From NCBI GenBank assembly GCA_963727545.1, contig CAVSGS010000011.1, forward strand, positions 310,001 through 374,000: 64,000 nt of DNA, read 5' to 3'. Shown here piece after piece: positions 1 to 8,512 of this stretch. Within the stretch, counting starts at the first letter, position 1. Every line of letters starts with the position of its first letter. Origin of the DNA: Flexifilum sp963727545 (lineage in GTDB: Bacteria; Chloroflexota; Anaerolineae; Aggregatilineales; Phototrophicaceae). The translations under genes and the position numbers were made by a program. Below the pieces are notes generated by a model. It was not told the DNA's origin. It saw only the letters and a program-made list of their open reading frames with translations, and searched no databases.

Positions 1-1293
1 ACGGTCTGGCGCTTGATGGGACCCGCCACTTTCGGGATTTTCGTCTGGGCGCAGTCGCTGCTGGCGATTTGGGGGTCGCTCGACCTGACGGGCGTCGGCA
101 CCAGCACCAGCATCCGCCTCGCCATCGCCATCGGCGCGCGCGACGAAGGCGCCATCCTTGACTTGATGGCGTTCTACGTCAAGATCAGCGCCGCCGTCAA
201 CGTGGCGCTGGCGGTCTCGCTGGCGCTGTTCGGTCCCCTCGTGGCGCAGCAGTTGTACAACGGCAACGCACAAGTCGGCGTGCTGGCGGCGTGGCTCGCG
301 GTCGGCTCGATCGCCGACGGTTTCTACAACTTCGTGATCATCGCGCTGCAAAGCCGCCGCTCGATGCGCACGTTCATGATCATGCAGAACGTCAACCAGT
401 TCGTGCTGACGACAGCGCTGATCGCCGCCGTGCTGATCAGCCCGACTCCGGAATCACTGGTGATCGCGCGGCTGGTCTACTCCTACTCGACCCTGCTGAT
501 CGCGCTGATGGTCTACTACCGGCTGCGCGAGCAGGGGCGAGTCAGCTACCCGCCCTTCAGCGCGGTGCTGCGCCGCGCGATCACGGTGTCGCCGCGTCCC
601 TATTGGCGTTTCGGCGTCGCCAACGCCATCGACAAGAACATCGCCCAGCTGTTCACGCAGATTCCGCTGCAACTGGTCGGCATCGCCGCCGGAGCGCGTG
701 CCGTCGGCTATTTGTCGCTGGCGATGAACGGGATCGTGCAAGCGGGGGTGTTCACTTCCGCCGTTTTTGATAATATGCAAGCGGTCGTACCGCAAGCCGT
801 CGGGCGGGGCGATTTCGCGCGGCTGAAGCGCAATTTCACCCGCGTGCTGGTGGTGATGCTGCTGGGCAGCATCGCCTTTTACACCGCGCTGGCACTGCTG
901 GCGCCGCCGTTCATCCCGCCGATTTTGGGCGCGCGCTGGATTCCGGCGATCCCGCCGCTGATCGCGCTGGCGCTCTACGGCGCGCTGACGACCACCGGGG
1001 GACTGTTCGCGCCGCTCTACCGTGCCTTCGACCAGATGCGCCAGATCATCGTCGTCAAGCTGATCGCGCTGGGCGTGGGGCTGCCGCTCGGTCTGCTGAT
1101 CATGACGCGCATGGTGGCAGCGACGCCGGGGATCGAGCGGTTTGCCGGAGCAGGGGCGTTGATCCCCTATAAATTGTTCAGCGGCAGCGCCGGCGCACTG
1201 AGCGGAGCGCTGCTGATCGACCTCATTTTCTTCATCTCGATCACGCTAACGGCGGCGGTCACGCTGCCGGAGTTATGGAAGCGAGCACGATGA
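1..1293 (+). CDS. Polysaccharide flippase-like membrane protein (5' end outside window)
   Basis: This is probably a MOP-superfamily (Wzx/MATE-like) transporter that flips lipid-linked glycans across the cytoplasmic membrane. The reading frame is already open at base 1, reading TVWR before LMGPATFGIFVWAQ, which matches the 'R.LGP..FG' signature near the N-terminus of these proteins, so the true start lies upstream. About 430 codons are visible, with many hydrophobic helices separated by short basic loops and no soluble domain. The stop overlaps the start of the methyltransferase gene by the ATGA arrangement, so the two are probably co-translated. Together they suggest the end of an envelope-glycan cluster. 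The substrate cannot be told from sequence. Confidence 0.82.
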   Translation, partial: TVWRLMGPATFGIFVWAQSLLAIWGSLDLTGVGTSTSIRLAIAIGARDEGAILDLMAFYVKISAAVNVALAVSLALFGPLVAQQLYNGNAQVGVLAAWLAVGSIADGFYNFVIIALQSRRSMRTFMIMQNVNQFVLTTALIAAVLISPTPESLVIARLVYSYSTLLIALMVYYRLREQGRVSYPPFSAVLRRAITVSPRPYWRFGVANAIDKNIAQLFTQIPLQLVGIAAGARAVGYLSLAMNGIVQAGVFTSAVFDNMQAVVPQAVGRGDFARLKRNFTRVLVVMLLGSIAFYTALALLAPPFIPPILGARWIPAIPPLIALALYGALTTTGGLFAPLYRAFDQMRQIIVVKLIALGVGLPLGLLIMTRMVAATPGIERFAGAGALIPYKLFSGSAGALSGALLIDLIFFISITLTAAVTLPELWKRAR

Positions 1294-2063
1294 CGTTCAA
1301 ACAAAGCCTGCGCCAATCACCGCTGCGACCGGTTTACCTGTGGACGGCAAATCGCTATCGCGGGCTGCGCCGGTTGTTCGGCTACCCGGAAACGGCGCGG
1401 GTCGGCGTCGTCGATTACGACGAATATTGGGATAACAAGGCGCAGCGCGGGTTAGGGAAACTATCGCAGTGGCGGCTGCGGCGGGCGCAGGTCTTTGCGG
1501 GAATCGTCAAGCCCGGTGACCGCGTGCTCGACCTCGGCGTCGGCGACGGCGCGCTGCTGCAATACCTGATCGAACAGCGCGGCATCGACGGCTACGGGCT
1601 GGATATTTCGCCGAAAGCGGTCGATTTCTGCCGCGCGCACGGCTTGAACGTCGCGCTGTCCGACATCACCCGCCCGATGCGCGACAATCTGGCGGAGCAT
1701 TTCCCAGAAGTTGACCAGTTCGACTACGTGATCCTATCCGAGATCATCGAGCACGTGCCCGACCCGGAGAGCTTGCTCGATAGTCTGCGTCCCTTTGTTC
1801 GTCAAGCGATCATCGTCTCGATCCCGAACACCGGCTTTCACCAGCATCGCCTGCGCTTGCTGCTGGGGCGCTTTCCGCTCCAGTGGGTGGTCACACCGGG
1901 CGAGCATTTACGCTTCTGGACGCTGGCGGATTTCCGCTGGTGGACGCGGCAGATCGGCTTCAAGATCAGCGCGGCGATCCCCTACGAAGGGACACCGGTG
2001 CTCAGGACGATCTATCCGAGCCTGTTCGCGGCGGCGTTCGTCTACGTCTTGCGCAATGCCTAA
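1290..2063 (+). CDS. SAM-dependent methyltransferase (MetW/Methyltransf_11-like)
   Basis: This is a class I methyltransferase of 257 residues. The SAM-binding motif I is VLDLGVGDGALL, followed by an acidic loop (GLDIS) and the post-II motif DYVILSEIIEHVPDPESLL, a pattern seen in MetW-like and polysaccharide-cluster methyltransferases. I chose ATG 1290 because it forms a 4-base overlap with the flippase stop and has a GGAAG about 9 bases upstream; an in-frame ATG at 1275 is the alternative. Its coupling to a flippase suggests that it methylates a glycan or a polyprenyl-linked intermediate, but that is inference. A basic, aromatic-rich N-terminus (FKQSLRQSPLRPVYLW) may associate with the membrane. 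Confidence 0.82.
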   Translation: MTFKQSLRQSPLRPVYLWTANRYRGLRRLFGYPETARVGVVDYDEYWDNKAQRGLGKLSQWRLRRAQVFAGIVKPGDRVLDLGVGDGALLQYLIEQRGIDGYGLDISPKAVDFCRAHGLNVALSDITRPMRDNLAEHFPEVDQFDYVILSEIIEHVPDPESLLDSLRPFVRQAIIVSIPNTGFHQHRLRLLLGRFPLQWVVTPGEHLRFWTLADFRWWTRQIGFKISAAIPYEGTPVLRTIYPSLFAAAFVYVLRNA

Positions 2064-2309
2064 GCGCCGCGCCGCCGCCCGACGATCGCTTGTGCAATTC
2101 GTCCCATAATCGGCAAAAGCGACGACTAAAAAGTGGGTGAGATGGCTCGCATTTGTGAAAGATAGCCAAGGAAGGCGGTGAACATCTGATGAAAATCCGC
2201 GCCAAAATTGGCGTATAGTACACATAATACACGGATAGAATTTGAGAAATACTCTTTGTTTATGATCGCACTCGGCAGTTTTGGAAGTTTCGTTCTGGAA
2301 AGGAGCATA

Positions 2310-2326
2310 GCGTGCGCTCCGCACGC
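2310..2326 (+). promoter_or_regulatory. Hairpin spanning the candidate GTG start of the SDR gene
   Basis: The arms GCGTGCG and CGCACGC are perfectly complementary around a CTC loop and contain the GTG at 2312. An AGGAG sits at 2301-2305, six bases before that GTG, so the hairpin could hide the initiation codon. If translation instead starts at ATG 2336, this is a leader hairpin. Confidence 0.4.
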
Positions 2327-3352
2327 TTCCCGCTTATGAGAATTTTGGTTATCGGCGGAACGCGCAACATCGGGCACAAACTGGTGCATCGCCTCGTCAG
2401 TTTAGCGCATCAGGTGACCGTTCTAAATCGTGGCAAAACCCGTGATGAACTCCCGCCAGCCGTCGAGCGGCTGCGCGCTGATCGCACCGACGCGGCGCAG
2501 TTCGAACGCGCGCTGAGCGGACAGCAATTTGACGTCGTCGTCGACAGCACGCTCTATAAGGGCAGTGAAGTCAATTCGATCATCCGGCAGTTCAAAGATC
2601 GCGTGGGACAGTACATTTTCATCAGCACCGGACAAGTCTATCTCGTCCGCGAAGGGATCGAACGTCCCTTCCACGAGGGCGATTACGACGGGCGCTTGAT
2701 GCCCTCGCCCAAGCCGAACACCTTCGGCTACGAGGAGTGGACTTACGGCATCGAGAAACGCCGCGCCGAGGACGCCCTCAAGCTGGCGTGGGAGCAGGAC
2801 GGGTTCCCCTACACCTCGCTGCGCCTGCCGATGGTCAACAGCGAGCGCGATCATTTTCACCGGCTCTACAACTACATCCTGCGCCTCAAAGACGGCGGAC
2901 CGATCCTCGCCCCATCGACGCCCAACTTCCCCCTGCGTCACGTCTACGCCGACGACGTCGTCAGCGCGATTCTGCGGCTGATCGAGACCGGCAAGGGCAA
3001 GGGCGAAGCCTACAACATCTCGCAGGACGAGACGCTGCCGCTGGACGATTTCCTCGCCATACTGGGCGACATTCTCGGCGTCAGTGCAGAAGTGGTGCGC
3101 ATCCGCCGCGACCTGCTCGAAGCGAACGGCTTTTTGCCGGAATGCTCGCCGTTCAGCGAGCGCTGGATGTCGGAACTCGACAACACGCGCAGCAAAACCG
3201 AACTGGGCGTCGATTACACGCCGGTGCCTGATTATCTGGCGAAGATCGTCGCTTCGTATGAAGCCGATCCGCCCGCAACTCCGGCGAGCTATCGCCGTCG
3301 CCGCGCCGAACTGCTGCTGCTGGAACACAGCGACCTGCTGACGAGTCCGTGA
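2312..3352 (+). CDS. NAD(P)-binding atypical SDR (CSP41/epimerase-like)
   Basis: This 346-residue protein has a Rossmann nucleotide-binding start, ILVIGGTRNIGHKLV, close to the GGTRFIG motif of atypical SDRs such as the CSP41/mRNA-binding epimerase relatives. The active-site Tyr region is changed (ISTGQVYLV, then GYEEWTYGIEKRRAE), so classical epimerase activity is not certain. The C-terminal substrate-binding half contains FPLRHVYADDVVSAI, typical of the extended group. AGGAG at 2301 favours GTG 2312; ATG 2336 gives a shorter protein beginning directly at the Rossmann strand. A phosphotransferase follows 12 bases downstream and is probably co-transcribed. Substrate unknown. Confidence 0.78.
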   Translation: MRSARFPLMRILVIGGTRNIGHKLVHRLVSLAHQVTVLNRGKTRDELPPAVERLRADRTDAAQFERALSGQQFDVVVDSTLYKGSEVNSIIRQFKDRVGQYIFISTGQVYLVREGIERPFHEGDYDGRLMPSPKPNTFGYEEWTYGIEKRRAEDALKLAWEQDGFPYTSLRLPMVNSERDHFHRLYNYILRLKDGGPILAPSTPNFPLRHVYADDVVSAILRLIETGKGKGEAYNISQDETLPLDDFLAILGDILGVSAEVVRIRRDLLEANGFLPECSPFSERWMSELDNTRSKTELGVDYTPVPDYLAKIVASYEADPPATPASYRRRRAELLLLEHSDLLTSP

Positions 3353-3364
3353 ACTTAGACGCGC

Positions 3365-4387
3365 ATGAACGCTGAGACCGGGCGAGCACAATCGACTGCG
3401 CCGCTGCAGGAAGGACTGGAAGCCTACTATCACGATCTGGTTGACCCCGGCGTGCAGATCGTCGATCTCACGCCGATCAGCGACGGCTGGGAGACGATAG
3501 TCTACTCATTTGACGCGGTTTGGGCGGGTCAGCCCGATCCGGTCATTCTGCGGCTGTACCCGGCTGCCGATGCGGTCGAGAAATCAACCCGTGAGTTCCG
3601 GGGGATGCGGGCGCTCAAGGCGAACGGGTATCCGGTGCCGGGCGTCTACTATCACGAGACCGACGCGGCGCTGTTGGGCAAGCCCTTCATGATCATGGAG
3701 CGCATCAACGGGCTTCCGCTCGGTCGCGTCAGGTGGGAAGACCCGGCGCGCGAGCCGGAATACTTCACGCGATTGGTGCAGCTTCTGGTCGACCTGCACC
3801 GGCTCCCAACCGCGCCGTTCGCACCCCTCGACCCCGGCGATCCGGCGGACTTCCTGCGCAACAAGCTGGAGCTCGGTCGCGCGCTGATCGTTGAACAGAC
3901 GGGGCAGCGCTGGGCGATCCCGGTGCTGGACTGGCTCGACGCGCGCGTCGACGATCTACTGCCCTCGCCGCTCGGCGTACTGCACGGCGACTTTCATCCC
4001 TATAACATCCTCGTGGATCGCTCCGACCAGCTCGCCGTGATCGACTGGGGCAGTATCGAGGTCGGCGACACGCGCTACGATCTCGCGTGGACGCTGCTGC
4101 TGATGGCGACGCAGCGGTATCCCGCCGATCACGACCGCTTTCTGCGCGAGTACGAGCAGTTATCAGGTCAGCCAGTCACGGGGATCGCCGAGTTCGAGGT
4201 GATCGCGGCGCTGCGGCGTTTGTTTGGCTTCGCCGTCACGCTGACCAGCGGATCGGAATCGGTGGGGATGCGTCCCGAAGCCGCCGACCTGATGCGAGCG
4301 CAAAAGCCGCACTTCGAGCGGGTCTACGCGGTTTTGCGACAGCACAGCGGTCTGGCGCTGCCGGAGATCGAGGCGCTGCTGCGCTAA
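3365..4387 (+). CDS. APH/choline-kinase-like phosphotransferase
   Basis: This 340-residue protein has the aminoglycoside-phosphotransferase fold. The catalytic loop is VLHGDFHPYNILVD (Brenner motif HxDxxxxN) and the metal-binding motif is AVIDWGS, both intact. The N-lobe shows VILRLYP, where the ATP-binding Lys is replaced by Arg, as in several family members. Such proteins phosphorylate small hydroxyl compounds (choline, homoserine, aminoglycosides, sugars); nothing in the sequence selects one. It lies 12 bases after the SDR gene in the same direction and is probably in its operon. Resistance should not be assumed from the family name. Confidence 0.83.
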   Translation: MNAETGRAQSTAPLQEGLEAYYHDLVDPGVQIVDLTPISDGWETIVYSFDAVWAGQPDPVILRLYPAADAVEKSTREFRGMRALKANGYPVPGVYYHETDAALLGKPFMIMERINGLPLGRVRWEDPAREPEYFTRLVQLLVDLHRLPTAPFAPLDPGDPADFLRNKLELGRALIVEQTGQRWAIPVLDWLDARVDDLLPSPLGVLHGDFHPYNILVDRSDQLAVIDWGSIEVGDTRYDLAWTLLLMATQRYPADHDRFLREYEQLSGQPVTGIAEFEVIAALRRLFGFAVTLTSGSESVGMRPEAADLMRAQKPHFERVYAVLRQHSGLALPEIEALLR

Positions 4388-4393
4388 CCTCAC

Positions 4394-5104
4394 TCAGCGG
4401 CGCTGAGGAGCTGGCGGCTGGTTCTTCGGCTTTTCCTTGAGCTTGCCCAGCAGCACCAGCGCGAACTGACCGGTCAGCATGGCGTTGACCGGCACCCATA
4501 GCGCCGCCCCCGCCGCCCAGCCGATCACCGGGATCACGCCGAGAATGGCAAAGACCACGCCAGCGACCAGCGCCGCCAGCCAAAACTGAATCACCTGATC
4601 GGTATGCTTGCGCAGCGTCTCGAACAGGGAAGCAACCTCGAAGAAGACGTCGATGCGCGGGTCATCGACGTAGCGTCCGATGCCTAAAGCGAGCATCGGT
4701 ACGGTGACGATGCTGTAGACCAACAGCAGCGGAAACAGACAGCAGCTCAGCGCCAAGACGAGCGTGCTGCCGATGAAGCCGCCGCCCATGTTCTGCGCGA
4801 GGAAGCCGCCGACGCAGCCGAGCACCAAATTCGGCAGGCTGTAGACGATCACGGCGATCAGCACGTTGGTGCCGGTGGCGATGTAGCGATTGAAGTCGTC
4901 CCACGCCGGGAGCGGCGTCGAACTGCCCCGCCGCACGTTGCGCACCAACTCGACCGCGTAGCCCAGCAGCGCCGCCCAACCGAGCAGCCCGACGAAGACC
5001 GGCGTCAGCAGCGCCGAGATCGCCGTGATGATCAGCGTGATGCCGAGCTTGGTCACCCAATCGCGGTCGTCGAAAGCGTAGGTGAGCGCGCGCATAATAT
5101 CCAT
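4394..5104 (-). CDS. DUF4013-family integral membrane protein
   Basis: This is a 236-residue membrane protein of the DUF4013 type, with no known reaction. The N-terminus MDIMRALTYAFDDRDW followed by a long hydrophobic region, then the cytoplasmic-looking loop NVRRGSSTPLPAWDDF, is the recognisable family signature. Hydrophobic stretches lie at about residues 20-55, 78-102, 110-142 and 172-220. The tail KEKPKNQPPAPQRR is basic and Pro-rich. It converges with the phosphotransferase gene, with only 6 bases between the two stops. Alternative start ATG 5095. Members are common in archaea and Chloroflexota. Confidence 0.72.
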   Translation of the reverse strand: MDIMRALTYAFDDRDWVTKLGITLIITAISALLTPVFVGLLGWAALLGYAVELVRNVRRGSSTPLPAWDDFNRYIATGTNVLIAVIVYSLPNLVLGCVGGFLAQNMGGGFIGSTLVLALSCCLFPLLLVYSIVTVPMLALGIGRYVDDPRIDVFFEVASLFETLRKHTDQVIQFWLAALVAGVVFAILGVIPVIGWAAGAALWVPVNAMLTGQFALVLLGKLKEKPKNQPPAPQRR

Positions 5105-5171
5105 TAGGGGCAGCCCTCATTTCAATGCGAGTTACTCAATTGAGGAGAATTGTACGCGATCACGCAGCGCA

Positions 5172-5209
5172 CAGCGACCCTTCACCACAATCGCGGTGAA
5201 GGGTCGCTG
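5172..5209 (-). terminator. 15-bp perfect stem-loop downstream of a secreted-protein gene
   Basis: The arms CAGCGACCCTTCACC and GGTGAAGGGTCGCTG pair perfectly around an 8-base loop, 27 bases after the stop of the gene at 5237-5998. No U-run follows on either strand, so a role in RNA 3'-end stability is as likely as intrinsic termination. Confidence 0.4.
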
Positions 5210-5236
5210 GTAGGAGATCACGAAAACTGAGCGGGG

Positions 5237-5998
5237 TTAGTCGACGACGCGGGTCGGCAGCGGCGCACCATTCTGCGGCGCTTGGTAGCTCGGCTGCATC
5301 GCGTTCACCGGCACCCATAGATATTGGCACGACAGCACGATCTCGTAGTATTCGTGGGTCTCGTCCTGCCCGATCACCCAATAGGTGCCGGGGTTGAGGA
5401 AGACGTCCGGTGAAATCTTGCCGGGGCTGTAGAATGCCTGTGTCTGGAAGGGCAGGTCGCCGACGACCGACCCGTCGGGGATGGCGATGCAGACGTTCTC
5501 GGCGAGCGGCAGCTCACCGCAGGCGGGATCGAACGACGGATCGAAGGTGGTTCGCGCTACCTCCGTCCCGTTCGCCATAATCCAATTGGCGGCTTCGGGT
5601 GTATTTTCATCGCCCGGCGAGTAGGAAGGGATGTCATAAACGACGAAGGTGAAGGGGCGCGTGACCGGGTTGCTCAACGTCCCAATGCCGGGGTCAATCA
5701 AATCATAGATGGTATCGGTCGTGCTGACAGCAATGTAGTTCAGGTCGACGTCGATCACATTGCCGTTGCCATCGAAACTGATAGTGGCGAACTCATCGTA
5801 ACCGCCACCGTCGTCGGTTGTCCCGGTGAGGGTGATGTCAACCCACTGGTAACTATTGCCGTCCGAGCAAGTATCAATCTCATATTCGTACTCGCCGGGA
5901 ATCGAGATCGACACCCCCGAAATGGCGCTGACGGCAGCCGCCGAAATGCCTAAGATCAGCAAGAATGAAGTGAGCAGGAGCATTTTGGATTTAAGCAC
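5237..5998 (-). CDS. Secreted protein with a conserved C-terminal module (unknown)
   Basis: Function is unknown. The 253-residue product starts with a clear signal peptide (MLKSKMLLLTSFLLILGISAA). The middle is Asp/Thr/Gly-rich and beta-like, with paired cysteines. The last 85 or so residues, beginning at VCIAIPDGSVVGDLPFQTQ and running through NPGTYWVIGQDETHEYYEI and PSYQAPQNGAPLPTRVVD, closely match the end of the protein at 17687-18451 although the N-terminal halves differ. This looks like a reusable extracellular module or a cell-surface retention signal. It ends in the bare PTR(V/I)VD in both proteins. The gene stands alone and is followed by a strong hairpin. Confidence 0.65.
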   Translation of the reverse strand: MLKSKMLLLTSFLLILGISAAAVSAISGVSISIPGEYEYEIDTCSDGNSYQWVDITLTGTTDDGGGYDEFATISFDGNGNVIDVDLNYIAVSTTDTIYDLIDPGIGTLSNPVTRPFTFVVYDIPSYSPGDENTPEAANWIMANGTEVARTTFDPSFDPACGELPLAENVCIAIPDGSVVGDLPFQTQAFYSPGKISPDVFLNPGTYWVIGQDETHEYYEIVLSCQYLWVPVNAMQPSYQAPQNGAPLPTRVVD

Positions 5999-6163
5999 GG
6001 TGTTTGTCCTCGAGAGAAGCTATGCCGTCCGAACAAATTATGAGATGAAGAGGCGTTGTCTTTACCCATAATATAACAAGAACTGGTGATTCGTGAACAC
6101 CGGGACAAGCTGGGCGTGCGGTGATCGACTTAGGCACAAAGCGCGAATCGATCTCAAAGCAAA

Positions 6164-6206
6164 AACCGGCGCGGCTGACTGTCGAAGCTGGTCAACCGCG
6201 CCGGTT
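6164..6206 (-). terminator. Rho-independent terminator after the thioredoxin-like gene
   Basis: Read on the minus strand, AACCGGCGCGGTTGAC pairs with GTCAGCCGCGCCGGTT (one G-U pair) around an 11-base loop, directly followed by a short T-run (plus-strand A's at 6161-6165). It begins 35 bases after the stop of the gene at 6242-6883. Confidence 0.8.
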
Positions 6207-6241
6207 CAAAACTCGAACGGCAGCGTTCCGATTGGGACGGG

Positions 6242-6883
6242 TTAGCCCGCATTGAGCGCGTCGAGATAGCTCTGCAAATCGGCGACGGTCATTCCGCCGA
6301 ACTTGGGATAACGGACGGTGCCCTTCTGGTCGATGACGAAGGTCACCGGCAGATTATAAATGCCGTAGCTGTTGGCGACCGAGCTGTCGGTGTCAAGCAG
6401 CACGGTCAAGCCGCTGATGTCGTGGTCAGTCAGGAAGCTGCTCACCTGATCGGCGCCCTCCTGCACGTTGACGGCGAGGATCACCGCGCCATCGGGGGGC
6501 TGCTGCGCCTGAAACTGCTGGAATTCGGGCAGTTCTTTCTCGCAGGGGACGCACCACGTCGCCCAGAAGTTGAGAAAGACGACCCGCCCCTGATAATCGC
6601 TCAAGCTGACGGTCTGCCCCTCCAGCGACATGAGCGTGAAATCGATCATCGGCGAATCGGCGGCGGCTTTAGGTGGTGGCAGCGTGACCGGCTCCGGCGT
6701 CGAGACCGCGCCGCCCGCCGTCCCGCCGCTGGTCGCCATCACGATCCCGGCGGCGATCAAGCCGAGCAGCGGAAACACCAGAAACAGGATCAATGCCGGT
6801 GAGGGGCGACGGCGCCCAGTGGACGGCGCCGATTTCATCGTCGGCTGATCGACGGGCTGATCTTCAGTTGATGGCGTGGTCAT
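6242..6883 (-). CDS. TlpA/ResA-type membrane-anchored thioredoxin
   Basis: This is a thiol-disulfide oxidoreductase predicted to act outside the membrane. After a short cytoplasmic tail rich in Thr, Pro and Ser and one membrane helix (ALILFLVFPLLGLIAAGIVM), an AhpC/TSA-like thioredoxin domain carries the redox motif FWATWCVPCEKELPEF and the cis-Pro segment YNLPVTFVID. Such proteins reduce cytochrome c apoproteins or other exported thiols. I chose ATG 6883 because AGGA lies 6 bases upstream; ATG 6889 and a longer in-frame extension into the upstream palindrome are less likely. No cytochrome maturation genes are adjacent. A strong terminator follows. Confidence 0.88.
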   Translation of the reverse strand: MTTPSTEDQPVDQPTMKSAPSTGRRRPSPALILFLVFPLLGLIAAGIVMATSGGTAGGAVSTPEPVTLPPPKAAADSPMIDFTLMSLEGQTVSLSDYQGRVVFLNFWATWCVPCEKELPEFQQFQAQQPPDGAVILAVNVQEGADQVSSFLTDHDISGLTVLLDTDSSVANSYGIYNLPVTFVIDQKGTVRYPKFGGMTVADLQSYLDALNAG

Positions 6884-6916
6884 GGTCATTCCTGTCTCAC
6901 CGCGTCGCTGCTTCAC

Positions 6917-6944
6917 GTAGGGGCGACGCATGCGTCGCCCCTAC
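6917..6944. repeat. GTAGGGGC-family palindrome (copy 1)
   Basis: This is a perfect 28-bp palindrome with half-site GTAGGGGCGACGCA. It sits 23 bases after the stop at 6968 (minus strand) and before the thioredoxin gene. See the family finding. Confidence 0.85.
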
Positions 6945-6967
6945 AAAAACACTCGCGGAAATACAAC

Positions 6968-8417
6968 TTACGGTATCCAGCGCGGCAGGTAGCCGTTGGT
7001 CATTACCTGCGTCAGCGCCCCGCTGCTCAAATCATACGTCCAGATTTCCGGCAGTGCGTTCGAGTTCGGCTGCAGATTGTCGTCGAGTTCGGGCACGCGC
7101 TGGATCGCCAACTGCTCGCCGGTCGGACTCCACCAGAACGACAAATTAGCATACTGCGAATCATTCGTGAGCATGGTCGTCTGGTCCGTGCGCAGGTCGT
7201 AGAGCGCGATCTGAATGCCGCGCACCGGCGAGTCTTGGTTCTCCCGCGCCAGTGCGATTTTGGTGCCGTCGGGACTCCAGCGCGCCTGCCGGTCGCTGAT
7301 CGGCGCGTCGTTATCGGTCAGCGAGAGAAATTCGCCCGAATCGAGCACGGCGAGGCGCTGTTTGGTGAACGCGCCCTCCGGCTGAAAGACGATGTCCGGG
7401 TAGATCAGCCGCGTACCATCGGGTGACAGCGCCCCCGACTCCCCGGCTTGACTGGCAATCGAGATGATCTTGCCGGTCGAGAAATCGTAGACGAGGATCG
7501 AGACCGAGGCGCTGTCCACCAGCGCGATCCGGTTGCCATCACCCGACCACTGGGCATCGTAGCCGAGAATCTGCGACTGCTGAAACAGTGGGCGGGTGGT
7601 CGCGGGCGTGGTCGTCAGATCGATCAACCAGATGCGCGGCGGTCCGCTGCCGAACTGCGCGTCGTACTCGGTGCGCTCGTAGGCGATCACCTTGCCGTCC
7701 GGTCGCCAAACCGGAGCGCGGCAGATCGCATTAGAGCAGTTCGTCAACTGCTGAAGCGCGCCAGCTGGCGAGCGTCAGCAGCTTGATGTCGCTGGTCGTG
7801 GCACCCGTGCCGTCATCGGGATTCTGCTCGACGAAGGCGATTTGCGTCCCGTCCGGGCTGACGCTGTAATCGTCGATCCCGGTGGGGCTGTCGGTCACCT
7901 GCTTGGCTTGATCGGGGTGCAGCGGATCGGTGATCCAGATGTTATGCGGCGCATCGTCCGCCGGGTAGAGATAGGCGAGCTGCGGCAGCCGGATGGTAAA
8001 ACTGTAGCGATACTCGCCGAGCACCTGCCGCCCGCTGGTGCTGACCGCGCCCGGAGCAATCGAAACCGTATAGGTGTCGCCCGGTTGGAGCGCCACCGCC
8101 GGGCGGAAGTTCAGCGTCGAGCCGTTCCACGTCAGCGCCCCCTCAATCGCCGGATCGGTCTGGAAATGGGCGGCAACGCTGTCGTGATCCATCGCCTCGC
8201 TGAAGCGCAGCGTGATCGCGCTGGTGCTGTGGGCTTCCGCCTGCGGCGCGACCGTCACAATCTGCACGCCGACCCGGTCGCCGAGCGCAATCGTCCCGCC
8301 AATTAGGATCACCAGCACAACGATCACCACGGCGACGATCCGGTCGAAGTGAGATAAGTACCGAGTACGGAGTACCGAGTGCTGAGTCAAAGACTCGTGT
8401 TGTTCAGTTACAGCCAT
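6968..8417 (-). pseudogene. Membrane-anchored Ig-like/beta-propeller protein, interrupted by a 1-base insertion
   Basis: Two reading frames, 7731-8417 and 6968-7747, form one protein. The first ends in LLTLASWRASAVDELL, but moving frame at 7763 gives the propeller-like LLTLAS then GALQQLTNCSNAICR, so one extra base (an A on the plus strand inside CGCCAGCTGGCG) breaks it. The restored product has about 482 residues: one N-terminal membrane helix (VVIVVLVILIGG), an SbsA-like Ig domain (ITLRFSEAMD...), then TolB/WD40-like repeats with SPDGTQIAF, WSPDGTKIAL and similar blades. It is probably an extracytoplasmic binding protein. The first 25 or so codons read through a dispersed heptamer repeat. 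The lesion may be a sequencing error. Confidence 0.75.
8359..8390. repeat. GAGT-type heptamer repeat inside a coding start
   Basis: Tandem units such as ACCGAGT and GCTGAGT lie inside the first codons of the propeller gene and encode residues around LTQHSVLRTRYL. Related arrays elsewhere in the window are intergenic. Confidence 0.7.
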
Positions 8418-8466
8418 AACGGCTGATTGTCACCGTTCGTCAATATCTAACCAGAACCGACTAGTT

Positions 8467-8495
8467 GTAGGGGCAGGCTTGAAACCTGCCCCTAC
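8467..8495. repeat. GTAGGGGC-family palindrome (copy 2)
   Basis: Arms GTAGGGGCAGG and CCTGCCCCTAC surround CTTGAAA. It lies 17 bases after the stop of the gene at 8513-9286 (minus strand). Confidence 0.85.
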
Positions 8496-8512
8496 ACAAA
8501 GTCTTCATTAGC

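Noticed and set aside
4481..5323. Similar WVPVNAM words in the DUF4013 protein and the neighbouring secreted protein
   Set aside because: The match is seven residues and 20 or so bases only, and the surrounding sequences are unrelated; judged chance.
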